Assembly (NCBI GenBank): GCA_963755435.1
Contig: CAVWJX010000019.1
Span: forward strand, 1 to 64,000
Direction: 5' to 3'
From: AP-15 sp963755435
Lineage (GTDB): Bacteria > Pseudomonadota > Alphaproteobacteria > ATCC43930 > CGMCC-115725
DNA: 64,000 nucleotides
Part shown: positions 50,883 to 60,190 of the stretch, in pieces
How the letters are laid out: every line of letters begins with the position of its first letter
Position numbering within the stretch: the stretch's first letter is position 1
Translations under genes and position numbers: made by a program
The notes under the pieces: generated by a model
What the model was told of the DNA's origin: nothing
The model's database searches: none
Seen by the model: the letters and a program-made list of their open reading frames with translations, nothing else

Positions 50883-51415
50883 AGGGTCACGCGTTCGGCT
50901 TCCTGACCCTTGGTGCCGTCGACCACCTCGACCCGCACCCGCTGGCCGGTCTCGAGTGCGGCAACCCCGCTGCGGCGCAGCGCGGTGATGTGGATGAACA
51001 CATCCTTGCCGCCGCCATCGGGCGCGATGAACCCGTAGCCCTTGCCGGGATCGAATCGCTTTACCACGCCTTCCACGGTCGCCGAGTTGCCGCCGACGCG
51101 GCGCTCAAAGCCGCCGGCCCGGCCCGATCGCCCCGCCGATTGTCCGATCGCCGTGCCGTTGTCGACGCTCAGCACGCCGGTCACCAGCGGGCCCTTGGCC
51201 CCGACCCCGACCTCGCAGCTGATCGAGGCGCCGTCGCGCAGTTCCTCGAAGCCGGCCCGGCGCAGCACCGCCATCGGCAGAAACGCGTCCTGCGACCCGT
51301 CGCTCGGGCTGACGAAGCCGAAACCCTTGCTGGCGCTGAACCACTTTACCCTGGCCTCGACCCGGCGGCCCGAAGGGGCATCGTCTCGAAAGAAGCCGGG
51401 GCGGCGCTCGTACAT
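50876..51415 (-). CDS. Double cold-shock domain protein
   Basis: A 179-residue protein with two cold-shock (OB-fold) domains. Domain 1 (residues about 17-80) has VKWFSASKGFGFVSPSDG with a variant RNP2 part (DAFLPMAVL). Domain 2 (about 112-179) has VKRFDPGKGYGFIAPDGGG and DVFIHITAL. The first RNP2 lacks the usual FVH, so it may bind RNA more weakly. Tandem cold-shock proteins of this length are typical of alphaproteobacteria and act in RNA chaperoning or stress. It is preceded by a short basic start (MYERRPGFFRDDAPSGRR). Confidence 0.9.
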   Translation of the reverse strand: MYERRPGFFRDDAPSGRRVEARVKWFSASKGFGFVSPSDGSQDAFLPMAVLRRAGFEELRDGASISCEVGVGAKGPLVTGVLSVDNGTAIGQSAGRSGRAGGFERRVGGNSATVEGVVKRFDPGKGYGFIAPDGGGKDVFIHITALRRSGVAALETGQRVRVEVVDGTKGQEAERVTLI

Positions 51416-51559
51416 GCTGGCCTCTGGCGGTCCGATCGAAGGCGGTGCTGCGGGACCGCGCGATCATATCCCGCCAGGCCGCCTCAGGCCATCGATCTTC
51501 GCCCCATTATCGCCCGACCGCGCCCGCTGCCGCTCTGCCTCGCGGCGCCGCCGGTGCTG

Positions 51560-52408
51560 CTATCCGGCAAACCCGACGACCCGCTGGTTCTGCTCGCCCA
51601 GGCCCTCGACCGATAGCCGCATCCGGTCGCCGGGCTTGAGGAATTGCGGCGGCTTCATGCCGAGCCCGACCCCGGACGGGGTCCCGGTGGCGATCACGTC
51701 GCCCGGCATCAGGCTGAGGAAATGGCTGACATAGCTGACGATCTCGTCGATGCCGAAGATCAGATCGGCGGTGTTGCTGTTCTGCACCCGCCGGCCGTTG
51801 ACCTCGGTCCACAGCGCGAGCTTGCCCGGGTCCGGGACCTCGTCGGCGGTGACCACCCAAGGCCCGATCGGGCCAAAGGTGTCGGCGCTCTTGCCCTTGG
51901 TCCACTGGCCGCCGCGCTCGATCTGAAATTCGCGCTCCGAGACATCGTTGACGATGCAATAGCCGGCGATGTAGCGGCGCGCCTCATGGGCCGCGACATA
52001 GCGCGCGAGGCTGCCGATGACGATGCCGAGCTCGACCTCCCAATCGGTCTTCTGCGAGGCCTTGGGGATCATCACCTCGTCGTCGGGGCCGCAGATCGAC
52101 GACGTCGCCTTCATGAAGATGATCGGCTCCTTGGGGATCGCCGCCCCGGTTTCGGCCGCGTGCTGGCGGTAGTTGAGCCCGATCGCGATGAATTTCGGCA
52201 CCCGTCCGACGCAAGGGCCGAGCCGCGGCGTGCCGCCAACCAGCGGCAGGCCCGCCGGGTCGATGCCGCGCAGCCGGTCGAGCGACGCCGGCGCCAGGGT
52301 TTCGCCGTCGATGTCGCCGATCGAGCCGGAAAGATCGCGGATCTTGCCGTCGCCGTCGACGAGGCCCGGCTTTTCCCGGCCGGCCGGTCCGTAGCGCAGC
52401 AGCTTCAT
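51560..52408 (-). CDS. Fumarylacetoacetate hydrolase (FAH) family protein
   Basis: A 282-residue enzyme. The FAH core includes FIAIGLNYRQHAAETGAAIP, metal ligands in DWEVELGIVIG and NDVSEREFQI, and TPSGVGLGMKPPQFLKPGDR near the end. The N-terminal region MKLLRYGPAGREKPGLVD is typical of the YisK/diketo-fuconate-hydrolase branch. Paired with an SDR 21 bp upstream, it probably hydrolyses 2,4-diketo-3-deoxy sugar acids in a non-phosphorylative L-fucose/L-rhamnose-type pathway. The assignment rests on the pairing. Confidence 0.85.
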   Translation of the reverse strand: MKLLRYGPAGREKPGLVDGDGKIRDLSGSIGDIDGETLAPASLDRLRGIDPAGLPLVGGTPRLGPCVGRVPKFIAIGLNYRQHAAETGAAIPKEPIIFMKATSSICGPDDEVMIPKASQKTDWEVELGIVIGSLARYVAAHEARRYIAGYCIVNDVSEREFQIERGGQWTKGKSADTFGPIGPWVVTADEVPDPGKLALWTEVNGRRVQNSNTADLIFGIDEIVSYVSHFLSLMPGDVIATGTPSGVGLGMKPPQFLKPGDRMRLSVEGLGEQNQRVVGFAG

Positions 52409-52429
52409 CGCATTGCCTCCTGTTCTGGC

Positions 52430-53185
52430 TCAGAGGGTAAAGCCGCCGTCGATCACATGGATCGCGCCGGTGGTGAACGAGGATTCGTCCGCGGCCAGAT
52501 AAACCGCGAGGGCCGCCACCTCCTCCGCGGTGCCGAGCCGACCCAACGGCTGGCGCTCGACAAAGGCGCGCCGCGCCGCCTCGCTGCCGCCGACGACGCG
52601 CACCCCCTGCGTGGCGATGCGGTCGCCGAGCGACGGGGTCTCGATGGTGCCCGGACAGATCGCGTTGCAGCGGATGCCCTGGGTGATGAAATCGGCGGCG
52701 ACCGATTTGGTCAGCCCGATCACCGCCGCCTTGGTCGCGCCATAGACGCAGCGATTGGGGGCGCCTTTGACCGAGGACACGGTCGAGGCCATGTTGATGA
52801 TCGAGGCGCCCGATCCGCGCTCCAGCATCTTCGGCAGAAAGGCGCGGATCATCACAAACATCGAACGCACGTTGAGCGCAAACGAGGCGTCCCAGTCGAG
52901 CGGCTCGGCATCGAGGATCGTGCCGTGATGGACAAAGCCCGCGCAATTGAACAACACGTCGAGCGGCCCGAGCTCGGCGGCGAGGGCGGCCACCGCGTCG
53001 TCCTCGGTCACATCGAGCCGGCGGGTCGCGATCAGCGCATCGGCGAGGTCGGCGAGCTTGGCCTCGGCGACATCGGTCGCCAGCACGCTCGCCCCCTCGG
53101 CGGCAAAGGCCAGCGCCGTCGCCCGGCCGATCCCCTGCGCCGCCGCCGTCACCAATGCGCGCTTGCCCGCGAGCCGTCCCGCCAT
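52430..53185 (-). CDS. Short-chain dehydrogenase/reductase (2-keto-3-deoxy-L-fuconate dehydrogenase-like)
   Basis: A 251-residue SDR. The cofactor motif is ALVTAAAQGIGRATALAFAA, followed by NCAG, the catalytic tetrad in INMASTVSSVKGAPNRCVYG and ATKAAVIGLTKSVAADF, and the PG motif CNAICPGTIETPS. The whole sequence resembles the dehydrogenases acting on 2-keto-3-deoxy-L-fuconate. The FAH-family hydrolase 21 bp downstream would take the product. Both are transcribed leftward. Confidence 0.87.
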   Translation of the reverse strand: MAGRLAGKRALVTAAAQGIGRATALAFAAEGASVLATDVAEAKLADLADALIATRRLDVTEDDAVAALAAELGPLDVLFNCAGFVHHGTILDAEPLDWDASFALNVRSMFVMIRAFLPKMLERGSGASIINMASTVSSVKGAPNRCVYGATKAAVIGLTKSVAADFITQGIRCNAICPGTIETPSLGDRIATQGVRVVGGSEAARRAFVERQPLGRLGTAEEVAALAVYLAADESSFTTGAIHVIDGGFTL

Positions 53186-53491
53186 TCGCCAAAAGTGCCA
53201 CGCCGGCCCGACCGCTGTAAATCGGCAAAGCCGGCTTTTCCGAACGGGCGGACAAGTGGCCGCACGACCGCCGATCTACCGATGGCGAACCGGCCCGGTC
53301 CGTTCCGGGATCGCGCAACCCACCCCGCCGGATCTGTCAGCTCGGCGATCTGGTCCGCCCACCCGGCGCACCCGTCGGCCTGGGCCGCGTCGCTATCGCT
53401 GGGCTGGGCGCCCCCGCGCCCCGTCCGGCGCCGGCGCCGCCCCGCCACAGCGGGCCACGCCGAACTTTGAGAACCTAAAACGTTTGCGCAC
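53186..53491. other. Intergenic gap between the SDR and the cytochrome-like gene
   Basis: No gene is seen. A perfect 12-bp palindrome AAAGCCGGCTTT (53227-53238) lies about 40 bp upstream of the SDR start and could be an operator. The rest is GC-rich with no other motif recognised. Confidence 0.45.
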
Positions 53492-54736
53492 CTAAGGGGC
53501 TGTCGTCGCGCAGTTCTGCAGTGACGGGATGTTGCCCGGGCCATTCGGGCAGGCCAGGCCGAGCGACCAGACGAAATCGCGCCGGATCCAGGCGTTCGAC
53601 GGCAGCGGCAGCGGAAACCCGACCGGCGGGGTGGTCAGCGCCGCCAACAGGTTGATGCCATCGGTGCCGTCGCTCTTGACCGAGGAGACCGCGTGACAGC
53701 TGATGCACGAGGCTTGGTTCAAGTTCATCCCGACATTCTCGCCCTCGATGATCGAGTTGCCGAGCAATCGCGGCCGATAGAAATCGGTCTGCACCGCGTC
53801 GAGGCGATAGTTCGACCATTCCGGCGCGAGGTTCGCCGCCTTCATCAGCGCTTGCAGCGCCCGCGTCAGCTTGGTGTTGCCGCCATTGCTCCTGGCCGGC
53901 TGCGAGCCGAACGGGTCGTCGCATCCCAAGACTTTGCAGCGATAGGGATTGGTGATCGCGTTTTGCGGCTCGAACGTCGCCCAGATCCATCTGTCGAGCA
54001 GCTTGGAAATCAGATGCATCCCGGCCAAGGCAAAACAGGTGCCGTCGACCGTCTCGACATGGATGCTCTGGGCAAAGCCGGGCGGCAGATTGTTGCAATC
54101 GAGGCCTTGGCCCTTGGGTCCGAGGCTCGACAGCTCGATCCAGTCGGCCTTGATTTCGACCGCCGGACGCGGAAACTGGATATCGACGCTATCGGCCGCG
54201 TCCTGCGCCTGCGCCGCCCGGTCCCACAAGGTGGTTCCGGCGATGTAATCCTCGGTCGCGCCGTTCTCCCGCACTTCCTCGCAAATATAGAGCGGATTGT
54301 CGGTCGTGTTGTTGGGCGGCGGGGGTGCGCCGGCCGGGTTGCAGTTCGTATTGGGCGCACCGGGCAAAGCCGTCAACCCGAGCGCCGGATGCAGCGCCAA
54401 GGCGAGCGGGCTGCCATGCAGCACGTGCGTCGCGACCGGCGCGCCCGAGTTCGGCACTTTCAGCCCTTTCGACGGGTCAGCCGGATATAGCTGCATCTGC
54501 TCGATCCAATTTTCCCAAACGACATAGGGATATTGGTTGTTGTTGACCGGACAGGTCGCAGCGATCCAGATCCGCCAGGCGGTCTCTTCGATCGATGAAC
54601 CAATTTTGTTAGGCACCGCGCACGGATTTAATCGTGCGCTACTGTCTTCATCGGCGGCTGCGCGAGAAACATGGGCAGTAAATACGGCAGCGAGTGATAA
54701 AATTGCTGCGGCGGCCCCGACTGCGACGCGTTTCAT
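53492..54736 (-). CDS. Secreted protein with one haem c motif (cytochrome c-like), function unknown
   Basis: A 414-residue protein with a signal peptide (AILSLAAVFTAHVSRAAADE). The haem-binding motif CISCH lies near residue 343 (NLNQASCISCHAVSSVKSDG). The long preceding part is rich in Asn, Pro and Cys and reads like a periplasmic redox protein: WRIWIAATCPVNNNQYPYVV, then PPPPNNTTDNPLYICEEV and IWATFEPQNAITNPYRCKVL. No named family is recognised. It would sit in the periplasm. It is alone on its strand, with 236 bp of upstream DNA. Confidence 0.75.
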   Translation of the reverse strand: MKRVAVGAAAAILSLAAVFTAHVSRAAADEDSSARLNPCAVPNKIGSSIEETAWRIWIAATCPVNNNQYPYVVWENWIEQMQLYPADPSKGLKVPNSGAPVATHVLHGSPLALALHPALGLTALPGAPNTNCNPAGAPPPPNNTTDNPLYICEEVRENGATEDYIAGTTLWDRAAQAQDAADSVDIQFPRPAVEIKADWIELSSLGPKGQGLDCNNLPPGFAQSIHVETVDGTCFALAGMHLISKLLDRWIWATFEPQNAITNPYRCKVLGCDDPFGSQPARSNGGNTKLTRALQALMKAANLAPEWSNYRLDAVQTDFYRPRLLGNSIIEGENVGMNLNQASCISCHAVSSVKSDGTDGINLLAALTTPPVGFPLPLPSNAWIRRDFVWSLGLACPNGPGNIPSLQNCATTAP

Positions 54737-54972
54737 CTACAGCTCCTTGCCAATTAGACCCGACCCTGAGTCTCGCCCGTTTTGGACCGACGCCGAACTC
54801 CAATTCAACCGGCCGGCATCTTTCCCTTAGCTTCGCGTCAAAGGGCCGTCAAGATCCCGCATCGCCTTTTAACGGTCGGGTCAGTCATTCTTCGATTATG
54901 GTGAACGCCTATTAATGGTGAACGCGTTGCTTACGAGGTGTCGCGGCGGCTCGACCCCGGCAACCCCAGGTA

Positions 54973-56178
54973 TTAAACAATCCCGCTCTGCTTCAGCTCT
55001 TTAATGTCCGCCGCCGACAGCCCGAGCCAGCCGCCATAGATCTCGTCATTGTGCTGGCCGATGGTCGGGCTCGGCCGGGTCTCGACCTGGCCGGCGCCGT
55101 GCAGCCGCAGCGGCGTCGTCGGCACCACGATCGGTCCCAGTTCGGGGTGGTCGACCCGCTCCAACATGCCGCGCCCATGCATGTGCGGGTCGTTCATGAC
55201 CTCGACCGGGTTGCGCACCGGCGCGCACGGGATGCGGTATTCCTTGGTGCGGGCGAACACCTCCATCTTGCCGAGGGTGCGGGTCCAGTCGGCGACCAGC
55301 GCGTCGGTCTCCTCGAGGTGGGCGACGCGCCCGGCATTGGTGGCAAAGCGCGGGTCGGCGGCCAGGTCCTCGCGGCCCATCGCCTTTAACAGGTTCTGAA
55401 AATGCGCCTCGGTCACGACATGGATCGCGACATGCCCGTCCCTGGTCTGGAACACATTGTAGGGCGCGCTGTTCAGCGCCGATTGCCGGTTGCCGGTGCG
55501 CGGCGGGATCTTGCCGGTGCGGTGATGGTATTCGAAGCTGCTGGCCAGGCTCGGATAGACCGTCTCCTGCATCGACACCTCGACCAGCCGGCCGGCCCCG
55601 CTGTGCTCGCGGTCGTAGAGCGCGGTGACGACCCCGGCATAAAGGTGAATTCCGCCCATGAAATCGACCAGGGTCGGCCCGGCCTTGACCGGCGGCCCGT
55701 CGGGGAAGCCGGTGACGCTCATGATCCCCGAGGCCGCCTGGATCGTCATGTCCATCGCCAGGTTGTCGCGGTCGGGGCCGCTCAGGCCAAAGCCGGTGCC
55801 CGAGGCATAGACCAGCCGCGGATTGATTTCGTGCAGCCGGCTCCAGCCGACGCCGAGCCCATCCATCGTGCCCGGCGAGAAGTTTTCGAGCAGCACATCG
55901 GCGCGCTGGGCCATGCGGAATAACAGTTCGCGGCCGCGCGGCTCCTTCAGGTTCAACGTCACCCCATGCTTGTTCTGGTTCAGCATCGCGAACGGCAGGG
56001 TGGCGCTCTTGCCAGGGTCGGCGCGGCGCCGTCCGGGCTCGCCGCGCGGCGGCTCGATCTTGATCACGAAAGCCCCGGCCTTGGCCATCAGCAGGGTGGC
56101 ATACGGCCCCTGAAAGATCTGCCCGAAATCGATCACCGTCACCCCCGCCAGCGGCAGGTTCGCCCGCGCCTGGTCCAT
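54973..56178 (-). CDS. CaiB/BaiF family CoA transferase (family III)
   Basis: A 401-residue enzyme that moves CoA between carboxylic acids. The family start is LAGVTVIDFGQIFQGPYATL, followed by VIKIEPPRGEPGRR, the conserved block NLKEPRGRELLFRMAQRADV and LLENFSPGTMDGLGV. The central YDREHSGAGRLVEVSMQETV and the closing HNDEIYGGWLGLSAADI also match. The ATG at 56178 has GGAAAAG just upstream. It is divergent from an amidohydrolase gene (92-bp gap), probably part of a common catabolic pathway. Confidence 0.88.
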   Translation of the reverse strand: MDQARANLPLAGVTVIDFGQIFQGPYATLLMAKAGAFVIKIEPPRGEPGRRRADPGKSATLPFAMLNQNKHGVTLNLKEPRGRELLFRMAQRADVLLENFSPGTMDGLGVGWSRLHEINPRLVYASGTGFGLSGPDRDNLAMDMTIQAASGIMSVTGFPDGPPVKAGPTLVDFMGGIHLYAGVVTALYDREHSGAGRLVEVSMQETVYPSLASSFEYHHRTGKIPPRTGNRQSALNSAPYNVFQTRDGHVAIHVVTEAHFQNLLKAMGREDLAADPRFATNAGRVAHLEETDALVADWTRTLGKMEVFARTKEYRIPCAPVRNPVEVMNDPHMHGRGMLERVDHPELGPIVVPTTPLRLHGAGQVETRPSPTIGQHNDEIYGGWLGLSAADIKELKQSGIV

Positions 56179-56270
56179 CGCTTTTCCGCGCCTCGCCACA
56201 ATCGAGAATTCCGTCGCGCCCGCACTCTCTGCGAGGCATGCTAACCGCCGGTCTGCTCGGAGGGTAGAAA

Positions 56271-57416
56271 ATGAAATACGACGTGATCTCGGCCGATTGC
56301 CATGTCGACCTGATCTGGCTGCCGCCCGACCTGTTCACCGCGAACGCGCCAGCGGCGCTAAAGGACCGCATGCCCTATGTGAGCGAGGGCGAGCGCGGCC
56401 CGGAATGGGTCACCAAAGGGGGCGCCTCGTTCGGGCTGATGAACGGCATGGGCTCGGCCGGCCGCCTCTACGAGCCGGGCAAGATCCATCGCTCCGACCG
56501 GATGGCCGCGCAAGGGCTCTATGACGACGGCAAGAAGGGCATCCGCCGGCTGACCGACCCCGAATTGCGGCTCCGCGACCAGGACCGCGACGGCATCCAG
56601 GCCGAGGTGTTGTACGGCATTCTCGGCGCCACCAGCCGGATCAACGACGACGAGGCCGCCGGGCTAATGCTGCGCATCTACAACGAGTGGCTCGCCCAAT
56701 TCTGCAACACCCATCCGGAGCGCTTCGCCGGGCTCGCCTGCATCCCCAACCACGACATCGACGCCGCGGTCGACGAGATCGAGCGGGTGGCGCGGAAGGG
56801 CGGCGTGCGCGGCCTCGAAATCTCGCGCCGGGCTGGCATGACACCCCTATGGGACCCGTGGTGGGAGCCGATGTGGAGTGCGGTCGCGGCCTCCGGGCTG
56901 CCGGTGCATTTCCATACGATCGGCAGCGGGGTGCGCCGCGATCTGACCCAGTTCCCGCCAAAGGTGGCGCTCGCCGCCCGCGCGTCGGGCATCACCAGCT
57001 TCCAGATGTACATGTCGGACGTCTTGATGTCGGTGATCTTTTCGGGCGTGCTCGAGCACCATCCCGGCATCAAGCTCGTCATCGGCGAGGCCGGCACCGG
57101 CTGGATCCCCTACATCCTGCAGCGCATGGACGCCGAGTGGGAGGACCAGTTCAAGGAGCTCGACCTGAAGATGCCGCCCAGCGAATACTGGCGCCGCCAA
57201 TGCTACGCCACTTACCAGAGCGACCCGATCGGGATTAAATTATTGGACGAGCTCGGCGAAGACAACATCATGTGGGGCTCAGACTTCCCGCACCCGGACG
57301 GTATCTGGCCCGATTCGCAGGAATACATCGAGCGCGAGCTCGGCCAGCTGCCCGAGCCAACCCGCCGCAAAATCATCTGCGACAACGCCGCCCGCCTCTA
57401 CCGCTTCGTCAACTGA
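56271..57416 (+). CDS. Amidohydrolase family protein (amidohydro-rel, possible decarboxylase)
   Basis: A 381-residue TIM-barrel metal-dependent hydrolase of the amidohydrolase-2 family. The metal-binding opening is ISADCHVDLIWLPPDLF. Later sites are LPVHFHTIGSG, LEHHPGIKLVIGEAGTGW and the aspartate site IMWGSDFPHPDGIWPDS. Members include aromatic decarboxylases and sulfur-compound hydrolases. The precise reaction is unknown. It is divergent from the CoA-transferase gene and followed by repeats at 57450-57543. Confidence 0.87.
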   Translation: MKYDVISADCHVDLIWLPPDLFTANAPAALKDRMPYVSEGERGPEWVTKGGASFGLMNGMGSAGRLYEPGKIHRSDRMAAQGLYDDGKKGIRRLTDPELRLRDQDRDGIQAEVLYGILGATSRINDDEAAGLMLRIYNEWLAQFCNTHPERFAGLACIPNHDIDAAVDEIERVARKGGVRGLEISRRAGMTPLWDPWWEPMWSAVAASGLPVHFHTIGSGVRRDLTQFPPKVALAARASGITSFQMYMSDVLMSVIFSGVLEHHPGIKLVIGEAGTGWIPYILQRMDAEWEDQFKELDLKMPPSEYWRRQCYATYQSDPIGIKLLDELGEDNIMWGSDFPHPDGIWPDSQEYIERELGQLPEPTRRKIICDNAARLYRFVN

Positions 57417-57449
57417 TCGGCAACCCAGACCGCTAAGTCACTTAAATCG

Positions 57450-57505
57450 TCCTGGCTAAATCGCCATCGCCAAATCTTCCTGGCTAAATCGCCACGGCCA
57501 AATCG
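57450..57505. repeat. Tandem repeat, two 28-bp units
   Basis: Units 57450-57477 and 57478-57505 share 25 of 28 bases, each starting TCCTGGCTAAATCGCCA. They stand just after the amidohydrolase gene. Confidence 0.75.
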
Positions 57506-57511
57506 CTAAAT

Positions 57512-57543
57512 CGTCATGGCCGGGCTTGTCCCGGCCATCCACG
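57512..57543. repeat. Interspersed hairpin repeat (first family), intergenic copy
   Basis: Reads CGTCATGGCCGGGCTTGTCC and on to CCATCCACG. GGCCGGG pairs with CCCGGCC around a CTTGT-type loop. It is the clearest copy of the family that is also inserted in dnaE2 (43099-43420, 41412-41440). Confidence 0.8.
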
Positions 57544-57641
57544 AACTGCGGCGGCACCAGCCAGGCATGACGAACATGGCGAGACGGCACCATCCGAAGG
57601 CGCGTGAACTCGGCCGCGCGTCCCTCGGGGCTGCCCGGCGA

Positions 57642-58451
57642 TCAGGCGTCGCCGCGCCAGGCGATGGCGTTGCGCAGCAAGATGACGAACCCGGCGGTTT
57701 CCCACGGGCGGCGGAAGGTGGCTGGCGTCGTATCCGCGGGGTCGGCCGGCCGGGCGGCGCGGATCGCCGGGTTGTGGCAATGGCCGAGGGCAAAATACGT
57801 CACCGCGCCATCGCCGACCCTGCGCGTATAGCCAAGGACGCGGCTCCGCCCGTCGGCTTGTAGCGAGGTGTCGGTCGGGTAGAGGGTCCCGATCGCCGGC
57901 GCGGTGGCGCCGGGGCCGTAATCCGCGGTCAGCAGGATTTCGGTCGAGCCCGGGTCTTGCAGCTCGATGAAATAGGGCTCGTCCTCGACCTCGAACGACC
58001 CGTCGAGCCCACGGATCAGCGGGTGATCGCCGGCGCTGATCTCGACCCTGATCGCGCGGATCGGCGGATGGGTCAGAAAGCGGCAGCCGAGGATCGCGTG
58101 ATGCTCGGTCTTGACGGTGCGGCGTTGGCGGCTGCCGGCAACCCGCTCGGCGCGGCCGCCGCTGGTGCCGTGCAAGCCCAGCCAATGGCCGCCGGCGGCG
58201 AGCCAGCCCTCGAGCGCGCGGCATTGCCCGGCATCGGGATAGGGGCCGGCGACGTAGCTGATCAACAACCGGCTCGACGGCAGCCATTTCTCGAGGTCGG
58301 CGAAATCGTTGGCGACCGTGGCCGGCATCTCGCGCTCGGCCAGGAGGCCGAGGAGCCGCAGGCGGGCGTAGTCGTGGTCGTGGCCGGCGAGCGAGCCCGG
58401 CGGAAAGCCGCCGGTAATCAGATGCGCGCGGTCGGGGTTCGTCTCGGTCAT
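57642..58451 (-). CDS. ThuA-like domain protein
   Basis: A 269-residue protein resembling the ThuA (trehalose utilisation) group with a class I glutamine-amidotransferase-like fold. Recognisable parts are HLITGGFPPGSLAGHDHDY, LLISYVAGPYPDAGQCRALE and GWLAAGGHWLGLHGTSGG. The C-terminal part contains EPYFIELQDPGSTEILLTAD and GDGAVTYFALGHCHNPAIRA, the conserved HxHN region. A GGGAG site lies before ATG 58451. It may act on a modified sugar or amide. Divergent from a DUF1330 gene. Confidence 0.78.
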   Translation of the reverse strand: MTETNPDRAHLITGGFPPGSLAGHDHDYARLRLLGLLAEREMPATVANDFADLEKWLPSSRLLISYVAGPYPDAGQCRALEGWLAAGGHWLGLHGTSGGRAERVAGSRQRRTVKTEHHAILGCRFLTHPPIRAIRVEISAGDHPLIRGLDGSFEVEDEPYFIELQDPGSTEILLTADYGPGATAPAIGTLYPTDTSLQADGRSRVLGYTRRVGDGAVTYFALGHCHNPAIRAARPADPADTTPATFRRPWETAGFVILLRNAIAWRGDA

Positions 58452-58608
58452 CGGATCTCCCTCGCCTGGCTTCGGCCGCCGGCAAAATCTGCACCAGTCT
58501 CCCATGTCCGCATGATCTGCGCCTACCCGGAAACGACGGTGCGTTGGCGCGGCGCGCGATGCAGGATAGGCTGGCGTCACGCATCTGATCGAAATGGAGC
58601 ATTACCGG

Positions 58609-58902
58609 ATGGCAAAGGCGTATTGGGTGGCGACCTATCGCTCGATTTCGAACCCCGCGGCACTGGCCGGCTACGCCAAGCTCGCCGGGCCGGCGATCGA
58701 GGCCGCCGGCGGCCGCTTTCTGGCGCGCGGCACCGCCGCCAAGGCTTACGAGGCCGGCGTCGTCGAGCGCGTCGTGATCATCGAATTCGACAATGTCGAG
58801 AAGGCCGCCGCCGCCCATGACAGCAAAGCCTATCAGGCCGCGCTCGAAATCCTCGGCAACGGGGTCGATCGCGATCTGCGGATCGTCGAGGGCGTGGAAT
58901 AG
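58609..58902 (+). CDS. DUF1330 domain protein
   Basis: A 97-residue protein with the DUF1330 dimeric alpha/beta-barrel fold: KAYWVATYRSISNPAALAGY at the start, then GGRFLARGTAAKAYEAGVVE and VIIEFDNVEKAAAAHDSKAY. The last part LEILGNGVDRDLRIVEGV matches the family end. Function is not established, and relatives resemble small oxygenases or isomerases. The start at 58609 has GGAG 9 bp upstream. It begins a rightward group with the LLM oxidoreductase and GhrA-like genes. Confidence 0.88.
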   Translation: MAKAYWVATYRSISNPAALAGYAKLAGPAIEAAGGRFLARGTAAKAYEAGVVERVVIIEFDNVEKAAAAHDSKAYQAALEILGNGVDRDLRIVEGVE

Positions 58903-58934
58903 ACCCGCATCATTGCGCCACAGGAGAACCCATT

Positions 58935-60185
58935 ATGCCGCGTCTGAATTTCGGCGCCTTCCTCGCCCCGCATCACCCGGTCGGCGAGCATCCGATGTTG
59001 CAGTTCCGCCGCGATCTCGACCTGGTCGAACAGCTCGACCGGCTCGGCTACGACGAGTTCTGGTGCGGCGAGCACCATTCGAGCGGCTGGGAGATGATCG
59101 GCTCGCCCGAGATGTTCCTCGCTGCCGCCGGCGAGCGCTCAAAGCGCATCAGGCTCGGCACCGGGGTCGTCTCGCTGCCGTATCACCACCCGTTCAATGT
59201 CGCCCAGCGCATGGTCCAGCTCGACTGGATGACCGGCGGCCGGGCGATCTTCGGCTCCGGCCCGGGCGCGCTCGCCTCCGACGCGCACACCTTGGGGATC
59301 GACCCGATGGTCCAGCGCGACCGCCAGGACGAGGCGATCGGCGTAATTCGGCGCCTCTTCAACGGCGAGCGGGTCACCGCCAAAAGCGACTGGTTCACGA
59401 TGCAGGACGCCTCGCTGCAGCTGCTGCCGCTGCAGCAGGAGATGCCGTTCGCGGTCGCCTCGCAGATCAGCCCGTCGGGCATGACCTTGGCCGGCAAGCA
59501 CGGGATCGGCGTGATTTCGATCGGCTCGATGTCGAATGAGGGCTTGAACGCGCTGTCGACGCAATGGGGCTTCGCCGAGGCCGCCGCCCGCAAACACGGC
59601 AAGACCGTCGACCGCAAGGACTGGCGGGTGCTGCTCTCCTGGCATCTCGCTGAGACCCGCGACCAGGCCATTGCCGAAGCCCGCCTGGGCCTGATGCGCC
59701 ATCACAACCAGTACGTCGTTGGCACCTTGCAGCGGCCGGGCGCCAAGCCCTTCGGCGACCCCGACGAGGCGATCGAGAAGACCGCGTATGCGGACGGGTC
59801 CGCGGCGACGATCGGGACTCCGGACGACCTCGTCGCTCGGATCAAATCGGTACTTGAGGTGAGCGGCGGCTTTGGCACCCTCGTCGGCTTCGTCCATGAT
59901 TGGGCCAACCCGGAAAACACGATGCGCAGCTGGGACCTGGTCGCGCGCTATGTGGTGCCCGAGATCAACGGCTACCTCGCCGGGCTGCGCCGCTCGCAAA
60001 ACTTCGTCGCCACCAACCGCGGCGTCTTCGACCGGGCCAAGGAGGCGATCATGGCCAAGATCACCGAAAACGAGGCGGCGGTCGCGGCCCTCTCGGTGAC
60101 GCGAGGCTCGCGGCTCGGCGACGTGGCCTCGGCCAGCAATGCGCCCGACCTGGAAGAGGCCCGCGCCCGAGCCGGCACGAGGTGA
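58935..60185 (+). CDS. LLM-class flavin-dependent oxidoreductase (luciferase-like)
   Basis: A 416-residue FMN-dependent monooxygenase. The TIM-barrel core begins LNFGAFLAPHHPVGEHPMLQ and DLDLVEQLDRLGYDEFWCGE. It continues IRLGTGVVSLPYHHPFNVAQ, IFGSGPGALASDAHTLGI and a late helical part. It resembles limonene- or nitrilotriacetate-type two-component oxygenases and therefore needs reduced flavin from another protein. It follows DUF1330 by 32 bp with GGAGAACCC as ribosome site. GhrA-like follows 5 bp later. Confidence 0.88.
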   Translation: MPRLNFGAFLAPHHPVGEHPMLQFRRDLDLVEQLDRLGYDEFWCGEHHSSGWEMIGSPEMFLAAAGERSKRIRLGTGVVSLPYHHPFNVAQRMVQLDWMTGGRAIFGSGPGALASDAHTLGIDPMVQRDRQDEAIGVIRRLFNGERVTAKSDWFTMQDASLQLLPLQQEMPFAVASQISPSGMTLAGKHGIGVISIGSMSNEGLNALSTQWGFAEAAARKHGKTVDRKDWRVLLSWHLAETRDQAIAEARLGLMRHHNQYVVGTLQRPGAKPFGDPDEAIEKTAYADGSAATIGTPDDLVARIKSVLEVSGGFGTLVGFVHDWANPENTMRSWDLVARYVVPEINGYLAGLRRSQNFVATNRGVFDRAKEAIMAKITENEAAVAALSVTRGSRLGDVASASNAPDLEEARARAGTR

Positions 60186-60190
60186 GGCAG

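Noticed and set aside
51644..53470. Plus-strand frame of about 608 codons
   Set aside because: Antisense to the FAH and SDR genes, both with clear catalytic motifs. The plus frame has none.
57450..57543. Possible CRISPR-like array after the amidohydrolase gene
   Set aside because: Only two adjacent units without spacers, followed by one unrelated hairpin repeat, and no cas genes nearby.
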